A DNA stretch of 64,000 bases from Planctomycetaceae bacterium (GCA_020426345.1 JAGQQE010000001.1:41058-105057); one strand, 5' to 3'; shown: positions 42,256 to 52,073, counted from the first letter of the stretch. The notes: a model not told the origin generated them from the sequence alone. Numbers and translations: made by a program.

Positions 42256-42354
42256 ACAGCCTGTTGAAATCCCGGACCGGCTCGAGCAGGAGACCTTAAA
42301 ACACCACGGTTCTCAGTCGTCTCGCGTGCCTGTCCCGGTTTTTCAACGGACAGC
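42256..42354 (-). repeat. Copy C of dispersed palindromic repeat
   Basis: Inverted relative to copy B at 30045-30146. Left end CAGCCTGTTGAAATCCCGG, right end CGGTTTTTCAACGGACAG, with the shared internal CTCGAGCAGGAGACCT and CGTGCCTGTCCCGG stretches. It begins 12 bp after the CobW-like stop codon and lies in the gap before the sulfatase gene. Confidence 0.75.
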
Positions 42355-42502
42355 GAACGCCATGTCCGGGACATCGTGTCGAAGACGATCGGCAGATGGG
42401 TGCCTGCCGGAATGCCAGCAGGATCTATTCCGGATGCACGTCCGGGAGTGGTTCCGGTTGAATCAATGGACGTCGTTGTTTGTATTTGTCGGGAGAATTG
42501 AT

Positions 42503-44014
42503 GTGGGGATGTCCGTGTGTCGATTTGCGGCCGTCGCGGCCGCTGCATTCATGGTTTCGCTGGCGGCGACTGCGGAAGAATTGAGACGACCAAATATTGT
42601 CATTCTGTACGCAGACGACATGGGTTGGGGCGACCTGGGAATTCAGAATCCGGACTCAAAGATACCCACGCCGCATCTGGACCAGCTGGCTCGCGAAGGC
42701 ACCCGCTGGACCGATGCTCACAGCTCATCCGGCATCTGCACACCCAGCCGGTATGCATTGCTGCATGGACGCTACCACTGGAGGAAGTTTCACGGAATTG
42801 TGAACTCTTTCGACCAGTCGGTGATGGATGCCGATCGTCTGACAATGGCGGAGGTCCTGAAGGGCAAAGGCTACCAAACCGCCTGCATTGGTAAGTGGCA
42901 TCTGGGCTGGAACTGGGAAGCCTTGCGAGACCCTCAGGCCAGGCCGATCACTGTCGACAAACGGAAAACGGCGTGGATGGCCGACGCCTTCGACTGGACC
43001 CGTCCAATTCCTGACGGGCCGCTGGATCACGGGTTCGATTATTACTTTGGCGATGACGTTCCCAATTTTCCTCCGTACGCCTGGATTGAAAATGATCGAA
43101 TTGTCACGCCGCCGACAGTGCAGCTGGAAACGACGGCCGCAACCGCAGAAGGCAGCTGGGAAGCGCGACCCGGGCCGTCCGTGAAGGACTGGGACTTCTG
43201 GGCCGTGATGCCTGCTCTGACAACCAAAGCGGTCGACTGGATTCATCAGCAGTCTGCCGATCAGCCGTTCTTTCTGTATTTTCCTTTCACTTCTCCGCAT
43301 GCACCCATCGTTCCGACAAAGGACTTCGAAGGTAAGTCCCGGGCGAATGGATATGGCGACTTCATGGTTCAGACGGACGACACGGTGGGGCAGGTTCTGG
43401 CGGCTTTGAAAGACAAAGGCTTCGATCAGAACACTTTGGTGATCTTCACCGCAGACAACGGACCGGAACGCTATGCCTATGATCGCGTCAGAAATTATCA
43501 GCACCGCAGCATGGGACCGCTGCGAGGTTTGAAACGGGATCTGTGGGAAGGCGGCCATCGCGTTCCCTTCATCGTTCGCTGGCCCGGCATGGTGAAGCCG
43601 GGGACCGTGAGCGATGGATTGATTAGTCAGATTGATCTTCACGCGACCATTGCTGCGATCGTGGGGGCGACGCTTCCACCGGGAACTGCTGAGGACAGCT
43701 ACAACCAACTGGAGCTTCTGAAAGGCGGGCCCAGCCAGCGACAGACAATTGTGCACAACACCAATGCCAACGGCTACGCACTCAGGCATGAGAACTGGGT
43801 GCTGATTCAGGCCAGAAGTGGCGGCGTTTCTGCTGTTCCCGCCTGGTTCGATATGGCCAACGGCTACACCAGGGAAGCAGGCCCGGCAGCATTGTATGAT
43901 CTGTCGGCTGACCTGTCCCAAAAGCATGACTTATCCGCACGCCACCCGGAGAAAGTGACTGAACTGCAACAGATGCTGAAGACGCTGCAGAGCAACAGTC
44001 AGGTCCGGCGTTAG
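42503..44014 (+). CDS. Exported formylglycine-dependent sulfatase
   Basis: A 503-aa arylsulfatase-family enzyme. A signal peptide ([18 protein letters not shown]) is followed by [16 protein letters not shown] with metal-binding aspartates (about D38, D39) and the maturation motif [13 protein letters not shown], whose Cys (about C79) is converted to formylglycine. DNGPERY and [16 protein letters not shown] follow, as in polysaccharide and aryl sulfatases. GTG 42503 is chosen since GGGAG lies 7 nt upstream; ATG 42509 is the alternative. Planctomycetes use many such enzymes on sulfated algal polysaccharides. The substrate is not evident here. Confidence 0.93.
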   Translation: MGMSVCRFAAVAAAAFMVSLAATAEELRRPNIVILYADDMGWGDLGIQNPDSKIPTPHLDQLAREGTRWTDAHSSSGICTPSRYALLHGRYHWRKFHGIVNSFDQSVMDADRLTMAEVLKGKGYQTACIGKWHLGWNWEALRDPQARPITVDKRKTAWMADAFDWTRPIPDGPLDHGFDYYFGDDVPNFPPYAWIENDRIVTPPTVQLETTAATAEGSWEARPGPSVKDWDFWAVMPALTTKAVDWIHQQSADQPFFLYFPFTSPHAPIVPTKDFEGKSRANGYGDFMVQTDDTVGQVLAALKDKGFDQNTLVIFTADNGPERYAYDRVRNYQHRSMGPLRGLKRDLWEGGHRVPFIVRWPGMVKPGTVSDGLISQIDLHATIAAIVGATLPPGTAEDSYNQLELLKGGPSQRQTIVHNTNANGYALRHENWVLIQARSGGVSAVPAWFDMANGYTREAGPAALYDLSADLSQKHDLSARHPEKVTELQQMLKTLQSNSQVRR

Positions 44015-44054
44015 TCTGAATTTTTCGCATGAACTTTGTTTTCCGGATCCACCG

Positions 44055-45167
44055 ATGAGTCGCTTCACTTTGACACTGCTGATGGTGTTTGCCTCCTGCG
44101 TCAGCCTCGTCATTCCGGCAATCGCAGAAGAAATCATCTCGGTCTCTGATTCCGTCGCAAATCGAATCGATCGGTCTGTCCACGCGCAGATGGAACAGCA
44201 AAAGCTGGTTGGTGTTTGCGTTGGTGTTATTCGCAATGGTCGCGTTGTGCTGACTCGGGGCTATGGTTTTGAAGATCGCGAAACCAGCATTCCCATGACG
44301 ACAGACAGCATGATCCGCTGGGCGTCCATTTCAAAGACTCTGACGGCGGTCGTTGTCGGACAACTGGCAGCCGAAGGGAAACTGAACCTGAACGAAGATG
44401 TTCGCAGACTGGTGCCAGAGTTCCCTGATCACGGCGCCGTCATCACGGCTCGCGATCTGTTGTGCCATCAGGGGGGCATTGTTCATTATTCAAACGGGCC
44501 TGTTGTCCGCACACCGCGTCAATATGACACTGCTCATCCTTTTATGGATGTTGTACTTGCTCTGGATACTTTCAAGGATTCCCCGCTGGTCAATCGGCCG
44601 CGAGAGAAATACTCGTATTCAACCCATGCCTACATCCTGCTGAGCGCTGTCGCTCAGCGGGCTGAATCAAAGCCATTTGCCGATCTTGTCCGCCAGCGGA
44701 TCTGCAGGCCTTTGAAGTTGACATCGCTGCGTCCTGACTATCAGTGGGAGAACATTCCGCATCGCGCTGTCGGATATCGACTGAATGGTGGTCGGATTGA
44801 ACGATCGAGCGATACGGATGTCAGCTGGAAGCTTGGCGGTGGTGGGTACATTTCCAATATCAATGACCTGGCCGGATTCGCGGCAGGGCTCATAGACGAG
44901 AGCGTTCTTTCGAATCGGTCGAAGTCTGTGATGTGGAAACCACAGGAGACTTCTGATGGCAAATTGACCAGCGCAGGTCTTGGCTTCTTCGTTGATGGCA
45001 AAGGAACACAGCTGCGTGTCGCACACAATGGATCTCAGGAGAAAGCGAAAACACGCCTCGTGATTTACCCGAACCGTCGCGACGGAGTTGTCGTGATGTC
45101 CAACAGCGAGAATGCTGATCCCGGACGGATTACGACAGCCATCTATCAGGCCCTTTCACAACCATAG
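44055..45167 (+). CDS. Exported serine hydrolase, beta-lactamase/esterase fold
   Basis: A 370-aa protein with signal peptide (LTLLMVFASCVSLVIPAIAE) and the class C beta-lactamase/PBP-like fold. The nucleophile motif SISK (S91, K94) is intact, and WASISKTLTAVVVGQLAAEG matches the family. The usual YxN motif reads Y188-S-T190, and the third motif is probably HNG late in the protein (LRVAHNGSQ). It lies 40 bp after the sulfatase gene in the same direction, likely one transcript. More probably an esterase or peptidase on cell-wall or glycan material than an antibiotic resistance enzyme. Confidence 0.85.
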   Translation: MSRFTLTLLMVFASCVSLVIPAIAEEIISVSDSVANRIDRSVHAQMEQQKLVGVCVGVIRNGRVVLTRGYGFEDRETSIPMTTDSMIRWASISKTLTAVVVGQLAAEGKLNLNEDVRRLVPEFPDHGAVITARDLLCHQGGIVHYSNGPVVRTPRQYDTAHPFMDVVLALDTFKDSPLVNRPREKYSYSTHAYILLSAVAQRAESKPFADLVRQRICRPLKLTSLRPDYQWENIPHRAVGYRLNGGRIERSSDTDVSWKLGGGGYISNINDLAGFAAGLIDESVLSNRSKSVMWKPQETSDGKLTSAGLGFFVDGKGTQLRVAHNGSQEKAKTRLVIYPNRRDGVVVMSNSENADPGRITTAIYQALSQP

Positions 45168-45256
45168 CACAGTGTTTACAACCATAGCACTGTGTTTACA
45201 ACCAGAGCCCAGTGTTTACGACCAGAGCCCGGTGTCCACTCATGCCCAGTGTCCGG
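45161..45256 (+). repeat. 20-bp tandem repeat, about 4.7 copies
   Basis: Unit ACCATAGCACAGTGTTTACA at 45161-45180, with near-copies at 45181-45200, 45201-45220 and 45221-45240 and a partial fifth unit to about 45256. Units diverge progressively with distance. The first unit contains the stop codon (TAG 45165-45167) of the serine hydrolase gene. The core (CACAGTG/CACTGTG) is palindromic. No protein is encoded, and there are no spacers as in CRISPR. Confidence 0.85.
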
Positions 45257-45368
45257 AATGCCGCGTGATCCCCGCAGGGGATTCCATGAGAAGAGGGAAT
45301 GCCTGCTTCGGCACCTATCGCCTCCGACAGGATATTGATTTCAGGGAGAGATCAGTTTCGGCCGGATA

Positions 45369-48227
45369 TCAGCGTCGAATGTGAACTGTGACAGGTGGCG
45401 ATGTAATACCATTGACTTTCGACTGCAGGTAGAACATGCGACTTTGTTCGGGAACCCAGTTCGCGACAGTGATGAAGATCTCTCTCTCGCTTTGTCCGGG
45501 CAGCAGCATCAGTCCATTCAGGCCAATGTTGTCGACGAAAACACCATGTGGCAGATTCCGTCCGGCATCTTCCTTTCCGAATTCCACATTGCCATCAAAC
45601 CCATTCCGCACGACTCGAAGCAGGGCTCGTGTGGTTTGTCCGACGGGCAGGATCAGTTCTGCACTGTGGTCGCCGGACGCCATTCCGCTGGCATCCAATT
45701 CGTGAATGGAGACGGTGATTTTGGGTTGGTCGGTCAGCTTCAGTTCGGTCAGACCGCCAATTTCGTGGGAGATTTCCTTCCCATCAATCGTCGCCTTCGC
45801 AATGAATCGAACTTTCTGAATTGCTTCATCGCCTGGCTGATTTGCATCATCATTTGCCAGAATTGTCGCAAAGGCCTGAAGTTGCTGAGGTTCTATGCTG
45901 GTTGGAAGCGATGTTGAGAATCCTGCTGGCAGATTCTCTACCGACAGGTCAATCGGTCCGTCATAGCCATCAATTCGCGTGGCGGTAAATGAGAGTTCCT
46001 GACCTGTTCCCGGTTTGACGTTCACTTTGCCGCCCCCCAAGGCGATGGAGAAGTCGGGTTTGGGAGACCGCAGGGTGAGCTGATAACGAAACTCGTCTCC
46101 GGAGAACCCTCGAGCATCCCGAATTCGGACGATGTATGTCGCATCTTCGGGGGCAATGAATGTCAGGCGAGAATCACTGCCCCACATGCGCAACGGGTCG
46201 TCATCGTTTTCATAAAATACCGGGAACACCGGCAGACCATTGTCGACAACAGGCCTTCCAGGGCGAATGGGTTCAACAATAAACGCGGGTGCCTGAAGGG
46301 CGTGTGATGTGGGTGTTGTCCCGAAGTATGTGTAGCGTTTTCCGAATCCCGGATAGACTTTGAAACCGGAATCCGGCCCTCGTGGGTAAAGCCACAGTTT
46401 GACGACCTCTCCATCCGAAAACAGATACTGGTTCAGTTCCATTTCCCGCCAGTTAAACATTCGGAAATCGTCACTTGTGTCTGAGTCCTTTCCGCGGAAG
46501 GTGAAGTAGGAATCGCGAACCGCCTGAAGTTGTGCCTGCAGAATTCGATCACCATTTGCTGTCAGGACTTCGATATGTGAATCCAGTGGTGATTTGTCCT
46601 GCGCGGCCCGGACTTCGATTTGAATTTGTTGTCCCCGGACAGCAGCGAATGCATAGTAATCACTGCTGTCGGAATCGGAACCAGCGAGGACTGCGTCCTC
46701 CGTTTCCTGTTTTTCCGATGGGGCACTGGGGGAAATGGTTCCAGTGATAACAGCGGGAAAGGCGACCAGTTGCGCTTCTGCGGGTGCATTGTTTGGTTCG
46801 GCTTCAGCAACAGTATTCAGCGGTTGGTCTGCAGCGAGCACGATTGCTGACATCTTGTTGCTGCCGGAATCGATGGTTGATGAAGTTTCCGTCGGGACTT
46901 CCAGAGTTTCGATCTTTCCGGAGATGGTGCCAATGAATGCCTTTGGTTGCGCCGGGTGGAACTTCAATGACGCTGGCAGATCGTTTTGCAGCTGGGTGAC
47001 GGCGATTTGTGTGAGGCTGTCTGAATTCCAGATCTTGATTGAACCATCTTCGGCTGCTGTTGCCAGGTACAAGCCGTCACCGGAAATACTGATCTGGCTG
47101 ATCGCAGCTTCATGTGCGAATCTGGCTTCCAGTAACGGATTAATCCGGGGTTCTGTACGACTTACCAGTTGCCACTGACGAATGCGGTTGTCGGCCCCGG
47201 CAGCATACAAAAATCGGCCATCAGGGCTGAAGACGCAGGCATATTGTTCCGCCTGGGGCTGGCTTAAAGTATCGAATCGTTCGCCGGTCTCGGCGTTCCA
47301 TATCTTGATGGTCCCGTCCGCACTGGCACTGGCAAGGATCGAAGTGTCGGGACAGAAGGACAAATCAAAGATGGCTCCGTTGTGTCCGGTGAGTGTTCGC
47401 AGGATTGCGCCGCTTTGGCCGTCGTGAATCCGGATCAGTCGATCATATCCAGCGGTCGCGATGAGTCGGCCGTCATTTGTTGCTGCAATGCTGTAGACAA
47501 TGTCTGTATGTCCGCCGAATTCCGTCTGAATGGATCCATCGGGCAAACTGATGCGCAGACCTCGGCCAGAGAACCCCGCAATGCCCGTGGAGATCAGCAG
47601 CGAATCGTCGGATTTCGGGTCCGGCTGAGCAGACGTAATTTTCCCTCCCTCGACAGTGACGACTGCTGACGCCTGATTGGAGGAGCCTTCTGATAAGTTG
47701 GCGATGTGGACGCTGCGGAATCGTCCCTCAAATCTCTGATGTCCGTTTCGACTGAATGCCAGACTGAAGACCGATGTCTGGTGGCGATTGCCCGTGGGAG
47801 AAATCGGAGGCAGTGTCTTCATCAGCAAATTGTCGCCGTCGAATTTTGCTCCCTGATGAAGCCATTGTCGGATCAGTTCGATTTCGGACTCTTCCGGCTG
47901 AAGTTCGTCTGCCGGGGGCATATGGTCATCGCCGTCGGATGTCAGAACTGAGAGCAGCAGGCTGTTGGCAGGGTCGTCTCCGGACAGGAGGGGACCATTG
48001 TTGCCGCCGGCTTGTATTGCCGCTTTTGTGTGAAGCGAAACGCCTCCTTCGGTTTCAGACGAGTTATGACACCCGAGACAATACCGCTGAAGGATCGGAG
48101 CCACTTCCTTTTGATAGGACACGGCAGTCGGCCTGCTTGAGCCAGTTTCATCGACGGCCAGCGCGATGGTGCAGAAATGGAAGAAGAACAAACAGCAGGG
48201 GCTGAAAAACGCAGATGCGCGGAGCAT
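45369..48227 (-). CDS. Planctomycete-type cytochrome c / WD40 / PPC exported protein
   Basis: A 952-aa exported protein. A signal sequence (AFFSPCCLFFFHFCTIALAV) is followed by a haem-binding PSCyt1-like domain with CLGCH (C50, C53, H54) and the late Met-containing HMPPADELQPEE segment. WD40 repeats span about 170-440 (TLTGHNGAIFDLSFCPDTSI, ASASADGTIKIWNAETGE, LATAAEDGSIKIWNSDS). A PPC-type domain (VAEAEPNNAPAEAQLV) and beta-sandwich modules follow. Start ATG 48227 has GGAAAC upstream; 48248 is an alternative. Likely periplasmic electron carrier/scaffold; partner unknown. Confidence 0.88.
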   Translation of the reverse strand: MLRASAFFSPCCLFFFHFCTIALAVDETGSSRPTAVSYQKEVAPILQRYCLGCHNSSETEGGVSLHTKAAIQAGGNNGPLLSGDDPANSLLLSVLTSDGDDHMPPADELQPEESEIELIRQWLHQGAKFDGDNLLMKTLPPISPTGNRHQTSVFSLAFSRNGHQRFEGRFRSVHIANLSEGSSNQASAVVTVEGGKITSAQPDPKSDDSLLISTGIAGFSGRGLRISLPDGSIQTEFGGHTDIVYSIAATNDGRLIATAGYDRLIRIHDGQSGAILRTLTGHNGAIFDLSFCPDTSILASASADGTIKIWNAETGERFDTLSQPQAEQYACVFSPDGRFLYAAGADNRIRQWQLVSRTEPRINPLLEARFAHEAAISQISISGDGLYLATAAEDGSIKIWNSDSLTQIAVTQLQNDLPASLKFHPAQPKAFIGTISGKIETLEVPTETSSTIDSGSNKMSAIVLAADQPLNTVAEAEPNNAPAEAQLVAFPAVITGTISPSAPSEKQETEDAVLAGSDSDSSDYYAFAAVRGQQIQIEVRAAQDKSPLDSHIEVLTANGDRILQAQLQAVRDSYFTFRGKDSDTSDDFRMFNWREMELNQYLFSDGEVVKLWLYPRGPDSGFKVYPGFGKRYTYFGTTPTSHALQAPAFIVEPIRPGRPVVDNGLPVFPVFYENDDDPLRMWGSDSRLTFIAPEDATYIVRIRDARGFSGDEFRYQLTLRSPKPDFSIALGGGKVNVKPGTGQELSFTATRIDGYDGPIDLSVENLPAGFSTSLPTSIEPQQLQAFATILANDDANQPGDEAIQKVRFIAKATIDGKEISHEIGGLTELKLTDQPKITVSIHELDASGMASGDHSAELILPVGQTTRALLRVVRNGFDGNVEFGKEDAGRNLPHGVFVDNIGLNGLMLLPGQSEREIFITVANWVPEQSRMFYLQSKVNGITSPPVTVHIRR

Positions 48228-48382
48228 GGCAATGTTTCCGGTACGCATGGTTTGGTCTGTGTGATTGGTTTGAAGGACGGCACAAAACGCAGGCAAGCCG
48301 TCGGCAGTGAGCCAACTGCTGAAAATGGCGGGGCGATCACTCTAACGGTTATGAAATGTTGTGGCCAACGATCCGGACAACT

Positions 48383-49135
48383 TCAGATCCGGACCGACCA
48401 CTGACAAATGCGATCCACAATTTCCTGAAAGCTTGGAGACGGAGGGCAGGAAATGGTGATTTCCTTCTGCGTCCACGGATGAACGAACGATAGTCCGGTT
48501 GCCGCCAGCATCAGTCGACTGAGTCCAAATTGCTGCCTGAAGAACCGGTTCTGCGTATTGTCGCCATGCGTCGTATCACCGATGACGGGATGTCCGATTC
48601 GGTTAACGTGCCGCCGGATCTGGTGCCAGCGACCGGTTTCCGGATGCAACGTTGCCAGGCTGCAGCGTGTGGTGTCGTAGCGAGTTGATTTGAAGGGCAA
48701 TTCGTAGCGTGCGTTGGTTACGTATCGAGTGCAGCATTCCTGTTCGGGCAATTCCACATTGGAAATGGGGACGGACTTGTCCGCTGAATTTGGCTGTCGC
48801 GGACGAAGCGGAAATTCAATTGTACCGCAGTCGTCACAGTATCCCCGAACCAGTGCGACGTATGTCTTTTTCACACGCCGTTCACGAAACATTGCATGCA
48901 GTTCAGAAGACGCTTCTTTGGTTTTCCCGAAAAGAACCACACCTGACGTGGCTCGATCCAGGCGATGAATCGTGTAGACGCGTTGCCCGATTGTCTTCCG
49001 GACTGTCTGCAGAAGCGGTGTGAGATGGCGATCCCAGCCATCGGTTCGGTGAACAAAGATCCCCGTGGGTTTGTGCACCGCTGCAAGATGCTCGTCTTCG
49101 AAAATTACGAAGTCTGGGTGAGATGTGCCGGGCAT
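48383..49135 (-). CDS. RluA-family pseudouridine synthase (TruC-like)
   Basis: A 250-aa enzyme converting uridine to pseudouridine in RNA. The catalytic motif HRLDRATSGVVLFGKT carries the active Asp, and LHPETGRWHQIRRH with GHPVIGDTTHGD completes the RluA-type core. There is no N-terminal S4 domain, and the length resembles TruC (tRNA U65) more than RluC/D. Single gene facing the cytochrome/WD40 gene in the same direction. The exact target is uncertain. Confidence 0.9.
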   Translation of the reverse strand: MPGTSHPDFVIFEDEHLAAVHKPTGIFVHRTDGWDRHLTPLLQTVRKTIGQRVYTIHRLDRATSGVVLFGKTKEASSELHAMFRERRVKKTYVALVRGYCDDCGTIEFPLRPRQPNSADKSVPISNVELPEQECCTRYVTNARYELPFKSTRYDTTRCSLATLHPETGRWHQIRRHVNRIGHPVIGDTTHGDNTQNRFFRQQFGLSRLMLAATGLSFVHPWTQKEITISCPPSPSFQEIVDRICQWSVRI

Positions 49136-49379
49136 GGTGTGAAGTTTCCGAAACAGAAATTGAGAAGAACCCAGCGTGAACTACGTCGGGATTGCCTTAT
49201 TCATTGCGTAATTTTGTAATTGGGGGTGGGTAGGGGTTTCCCTATTTTGCCTGAATCTTGTCCGGTTATGTCCGTTTGCTGCGATGGACTTTCTGTGCAA
49301 CTTAACGGTTTGCAACCCGTCGTCGACTCTTCAATTCAGGGAAGAAGCAGAGTCCCTCAATCTGTGCTATTGCGGACGC

Positions 49380-50057
49380 ATGCAACCTCATCAAATTGAT
49401 CCGGATGTCAATTCTGCGCTGATTGATTCGCTGTGCTGGTCCGATTGGACTGCCTGGTGTTTCTTACAGCGAGGTGAGCCCGCGGTACGCCATTGCTCGC
49501 GCGGATTCCTGAAACTTTGGTCGATCGAGCTGCCTGAAAAAGCGGTCGCAAACCACTGCCCGCACGTCAGCGAAAAGCAATTCCGGTCCTGCCTGACTCA
49601 GGCTGGCGTAGACGCAGATCTGCTGGATGAGATTCGAAAGCATGAGTTCGACGCAGAGGGCAAGTTTGAACTTATCACAAGTACAGGATTACCGATCGAC
49701 CTTCGCTGGCGGACGGTTCTCGATATCGAAGCGGAAGCTCGGGGGTGGTTGCTGAGGTTTCAGACCGGCTCAACGGAGACAGAAGAACCCGGATTGCCGA
49801 CTGCGATCACCGGCCGTATTCAGGATGCCCTGATCCGGTTAAAGTCGCTGACGGAACGGGAAAAAGAAGTTCTGGATCTCTTATTCGAAGGTCGAACAAA
49901 CAAAGCGATTGCTCTAACGATTCATATCAGTGAAAAGACCGTTGAAAAACACCGCGCGAGAATTATGCAGAAACTGAACGTTTCAAACCCGGCGCAGCTG
50001 TTTCGCATTGCTTCGCACGCTTCCCTCGCGCGGTTTGTCGATATTAGTGCCGACTAG
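49380..50057 (+). CDS. LuxR-type transcriptional regulator
   Basis: A DNA-binding protein, 225 aa from ATG 49380, with a C-terminal LuxR/GerE helix-turn-helix (about 160-220): LTEREKEVLDLLFEGRTNKA and HISEKTVEKHRARIMQKLNV. The N-terminal ~130 residues are compact and mixed alpha/beta, perhaps a PAS-like sensor, but not identifiable. The CheY receiver domain usual in response regulators is missing. An earlier ATG at 49284 would add 32 residues; the start is unsure. It is convergent with the HEAT gene, 6 bp apart. Confidence 0.82.
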   Translation: MQPHQIDPDVNSALIDSLCWSDWTAWCFLQRGEPAVRHCSRGFLKLWSIELPEKAVANHCPHVSEKQFRSCLTQAGVDADLLDEIRKHEFDAEGKFELITSTGLPIDLRWRTVLDIEAEARGWLLRFQTGSTETEEPGLPTAITGRIQDALIRLKSLTEREKEVLDLLFEGRTNKAIALTIHISEKTVEKHRARIMQKLNVSNPAQLFRIASHASLARFVDISAD

Positions 50058-50072
50058 GCAGAGCTAGTTGGC
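50049..50072. other. Hairpin spanning two convergent stop codons
   Basis: A 9-bp stem (GCCGACTAG 50049-50057 with CTAGTTGGC 50064-50072, one G-T wobble) contains the TAG stop of the LuxR gene on the left and the TAG stop of the HEAT gene on the right. It may serve as a shared end structure although neither side has a T-run. Confidence 0.5.
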
Positions 50073-52073
50073 TGGCTGGCCCGCTTCGGCTGGCTTCGTG
50101 CGTGAGACTGCAGGATTCAGCCGAAAACCGCCAACAGTCGAAGTGTAGGGCTCCGGTTCCGGCAAGTCTGCGGCCTGCATTTCAATCAGCCCCCATCGGG
50201 CTGCATGTGGGATCAGGCTTTCGGCAGATTCGACATCGTAGGACTCTTTGAGAACGTCGATCGCTGAATCCGCCTGAATCATGCCCAGGGCTCGGATGCA
50301 GGTGTTGCGGACGATGGTCCATTCCGGAGGCATTCCATCGCGATCCCGCGCTCTCGAAATGAGCTTCCCGGACAGACCCGCGTTTCCGGATTTCTCATTC
50401 AATAGTCCCAGCGCCCACATGGCCGCTGCTCGTTTCTCAACAACACCGGGTTCAGCCTTGCTGAAACTGTTTTCAAGTCTGGGCTCCACGCTCCTGAGCC
50501 TCTGTAATCCCGCAAAGTGGAACAAATGTGTGACCTGGAGCCCGAAGCTTTCACCAGCGGGCATTCCGACCCATTCGCCGGACTTGACCAGGTCATCCTT
50601 TCGACTGATAAGTTCCAGGACCTGATCATTCACCCGGTCGTCGGGGTAAAGATGAAGCAGCCATGCCGCAGTGACTGCCACTTCGCTACGGGGATAGTCG
50701 ACCAGAGGAATGCATCGCTGCGCGTAGGAGGTTCCATGCAGTTGTGCCAGCAACAGCAGGCTTTGCTCCAGACCCTGCCAGTTGGATTCTTCCTTCAGCA
50801 GGTTATCTGAAGCCGCATTGACGATGGATGCAAGAAAGTCCTGCGACTTATTGGCAATCAGAACCAGCTGTTCACGAGCTGTATTTCGGACCTCCAGGTG
50901 TTCATCTCCGAGCATTTCATTGAGCCACTCGCAGTGTTGCATGGATTCGTATGTCTGCATGCATTCTGCGGCCGTCACACGAATGACTGCGTCATTGTGG
51001 TGTCTGCCGGTTTCCAGCAATGACACAAGTCGCTGCGAATCCAGCCTGTAAACCGCAGTCCATGCGGCGGCCGCAACACCATCGTTTGGGTCGATGCAGA
51101 ATGTTTCCAGAGCCTGAAGAGATTCCGGTTTGTCGATCATCAGCAGATAAACGGCCAGTATCCGTTCCGTAACAGACCCTTTGCCAAGCAGTTGTGCGAG
51201 TTCGATGGCGCGCGCCGTATTGAGAACAGAGATCGCTTTGGCTGCCGGAAGTCGACGGGCGAATGGTGCCGAGTCGTTCATGACGAGTCCTGCCAGGTCA
51301 CTGACTGCTTTTGCATGTTCCAGCGCGGCCAGTCCTTCGCAGGCCAGTCGAATTGATGTGGCTGTGACGAAACGATCGGTCAGTCGTTGTTCCCACATGC
51401 CGACAGCTGCCTGGTGTTTCCACCTCGCTAATGCTGGTTCTGCAACGAGTCGACCGGGATCACCAGTTTTCTGAGCGTAGTTCAACAGGACTTCAGCAGA
51501 GTCCTGATCGTCTGCGGCAACCAGTGCCATCGCGCATTGAAGCTGGACAACGGTATCCGGGTTTTCGGTGAGATGCCTGCGAAGAATATCGAATGACCGG
51601 GAAATATCTGCGAGTGATTCGCGGGCGAAGGTGGTCAGTCCCACGGCCGCCTGCTCCTGCAGTTCTGAATCCTCACTTTCCCGCAGAACCCGGTCGAAGA
51701 GCGGAAGGTGTTCCGGGTGGACCGTTCGATGTGTTTCCGGCGGCGTAAACTCAGGTTCGAGGAACATGCGCATCGGCAATTTGTCGTATCGCGCAATGTG
51801 TGGAATCGTCAATGAGCCGGAGAAATTCCCGGATGCGTATACAGGTTCAACCGAATCCAGTTTTGCGGTGTCTGCTCGCTGAATCGGTTCGTCGGCGCAC
51901 GCGGAAGCGTTCAATGCGGTGCGTGAAAGCCCCGGAAACATCATCAGAAGCACTGCTACGCGAATAGTTAACGCGGGATGCGAGAGGTGGCGAGCGTGTC
52001 CGGCAACTCTGGGAAGAGGGTCTTGCATGTGAACGCGGTGCATCAGGAGGCTTGTTGATGTCATTGTCTTCAT
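50064..52073 (-). CDS. Exported HEAT-repeat protein
   Basis: A 669-aa protein with an N-terminal hydrophobic export segment (TIRVAVLLMMFPGLSRTALN) and a long series of HEAT/armadillo-like helical pairs from about 120 to the end, e.g. ALARWKHQAAVGMWEQRL, AAAAWTAVYRLDSQRLVSLL, AVIRVTAAECMQTYESMQ and EVAVTAAWLLHLYPDDRV. ATG 52073 overlaps the permease stop by one base (TAATG), indicating translation re-initiation. A scaffold for the coupled ABC exporter is the natural inference. No catalytic motif was seen. Confidence 0.82.
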   Translation of the reverse strand: MKTMTSTSLLMHRVHMQDPLPRVAGHARHLSHPALTIRVAVLLMMFPGLSRTALNASACADEPIQRADTAKLDSVEPVYASGNFSGSLTIPHIARYDKLPMRMFLEPEFTPPETHRTVHPEHLPLFDRVLRESEDSELQEQAAVGLTTFARESLADISRSFDILRRHLTENPDTVVQLQCAMALVAADDQDSAEVLLNYAQKTGDPGRLVAEPALARWKHQAAVGMWEQRLTDRFVTATSIRLACEGLAALEHAKAVSDLAGLVMNDSAPFARRLPAAKAISVLNTARAIELAQLLGKGSVTERILAVYLLMIDKPESLQALETFCIDPNDGVAAAAWTAVYRLDSQRLVSLLETGRHHNDAVIRVTAAECMQTYESMQHCEWLNEMLGDEHLEVRNTAREQLVLIANKSQDFLASIVNAASDNLLKEESNWQGLEQSLLLLAQLHGTSYAQRCIPLVDYPRSEVAVTAAWLLHLYPDDRVNDQVLELISRKDDLVKSGEWVGMPAGESFGLQVTHLFHFAGLQRLRSVEPRLENSFSKAEPGVVEKRAAAMWALGLLNEKSGNAGLSGKLISRARDRDGMPPEWTIVRNTCIRALGMIQADSAIDVLKESYDVESAESLIPHAARWGLIEMQAADLPEPEPYTSTVGGFRLNPAVSRTKPAEAGQPAN

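Noticed and set aside
42725..43927. 400-codon open frame opposite the sulfatase
   Set aside because: Sense strand encodes an unmistakable sulfatase; the antisense product has no known motif.
44055..45167. Antibiotic-resistance beta-lactamase
   Set aside because: Only SxxK is intact; YxN is changed and the context is glycan degradation, so a resistance call is not justified.
45161..45256. CRISPR array
   Set aside because: Units are contiguous 20-mers without spacers, and no cas gene is present.
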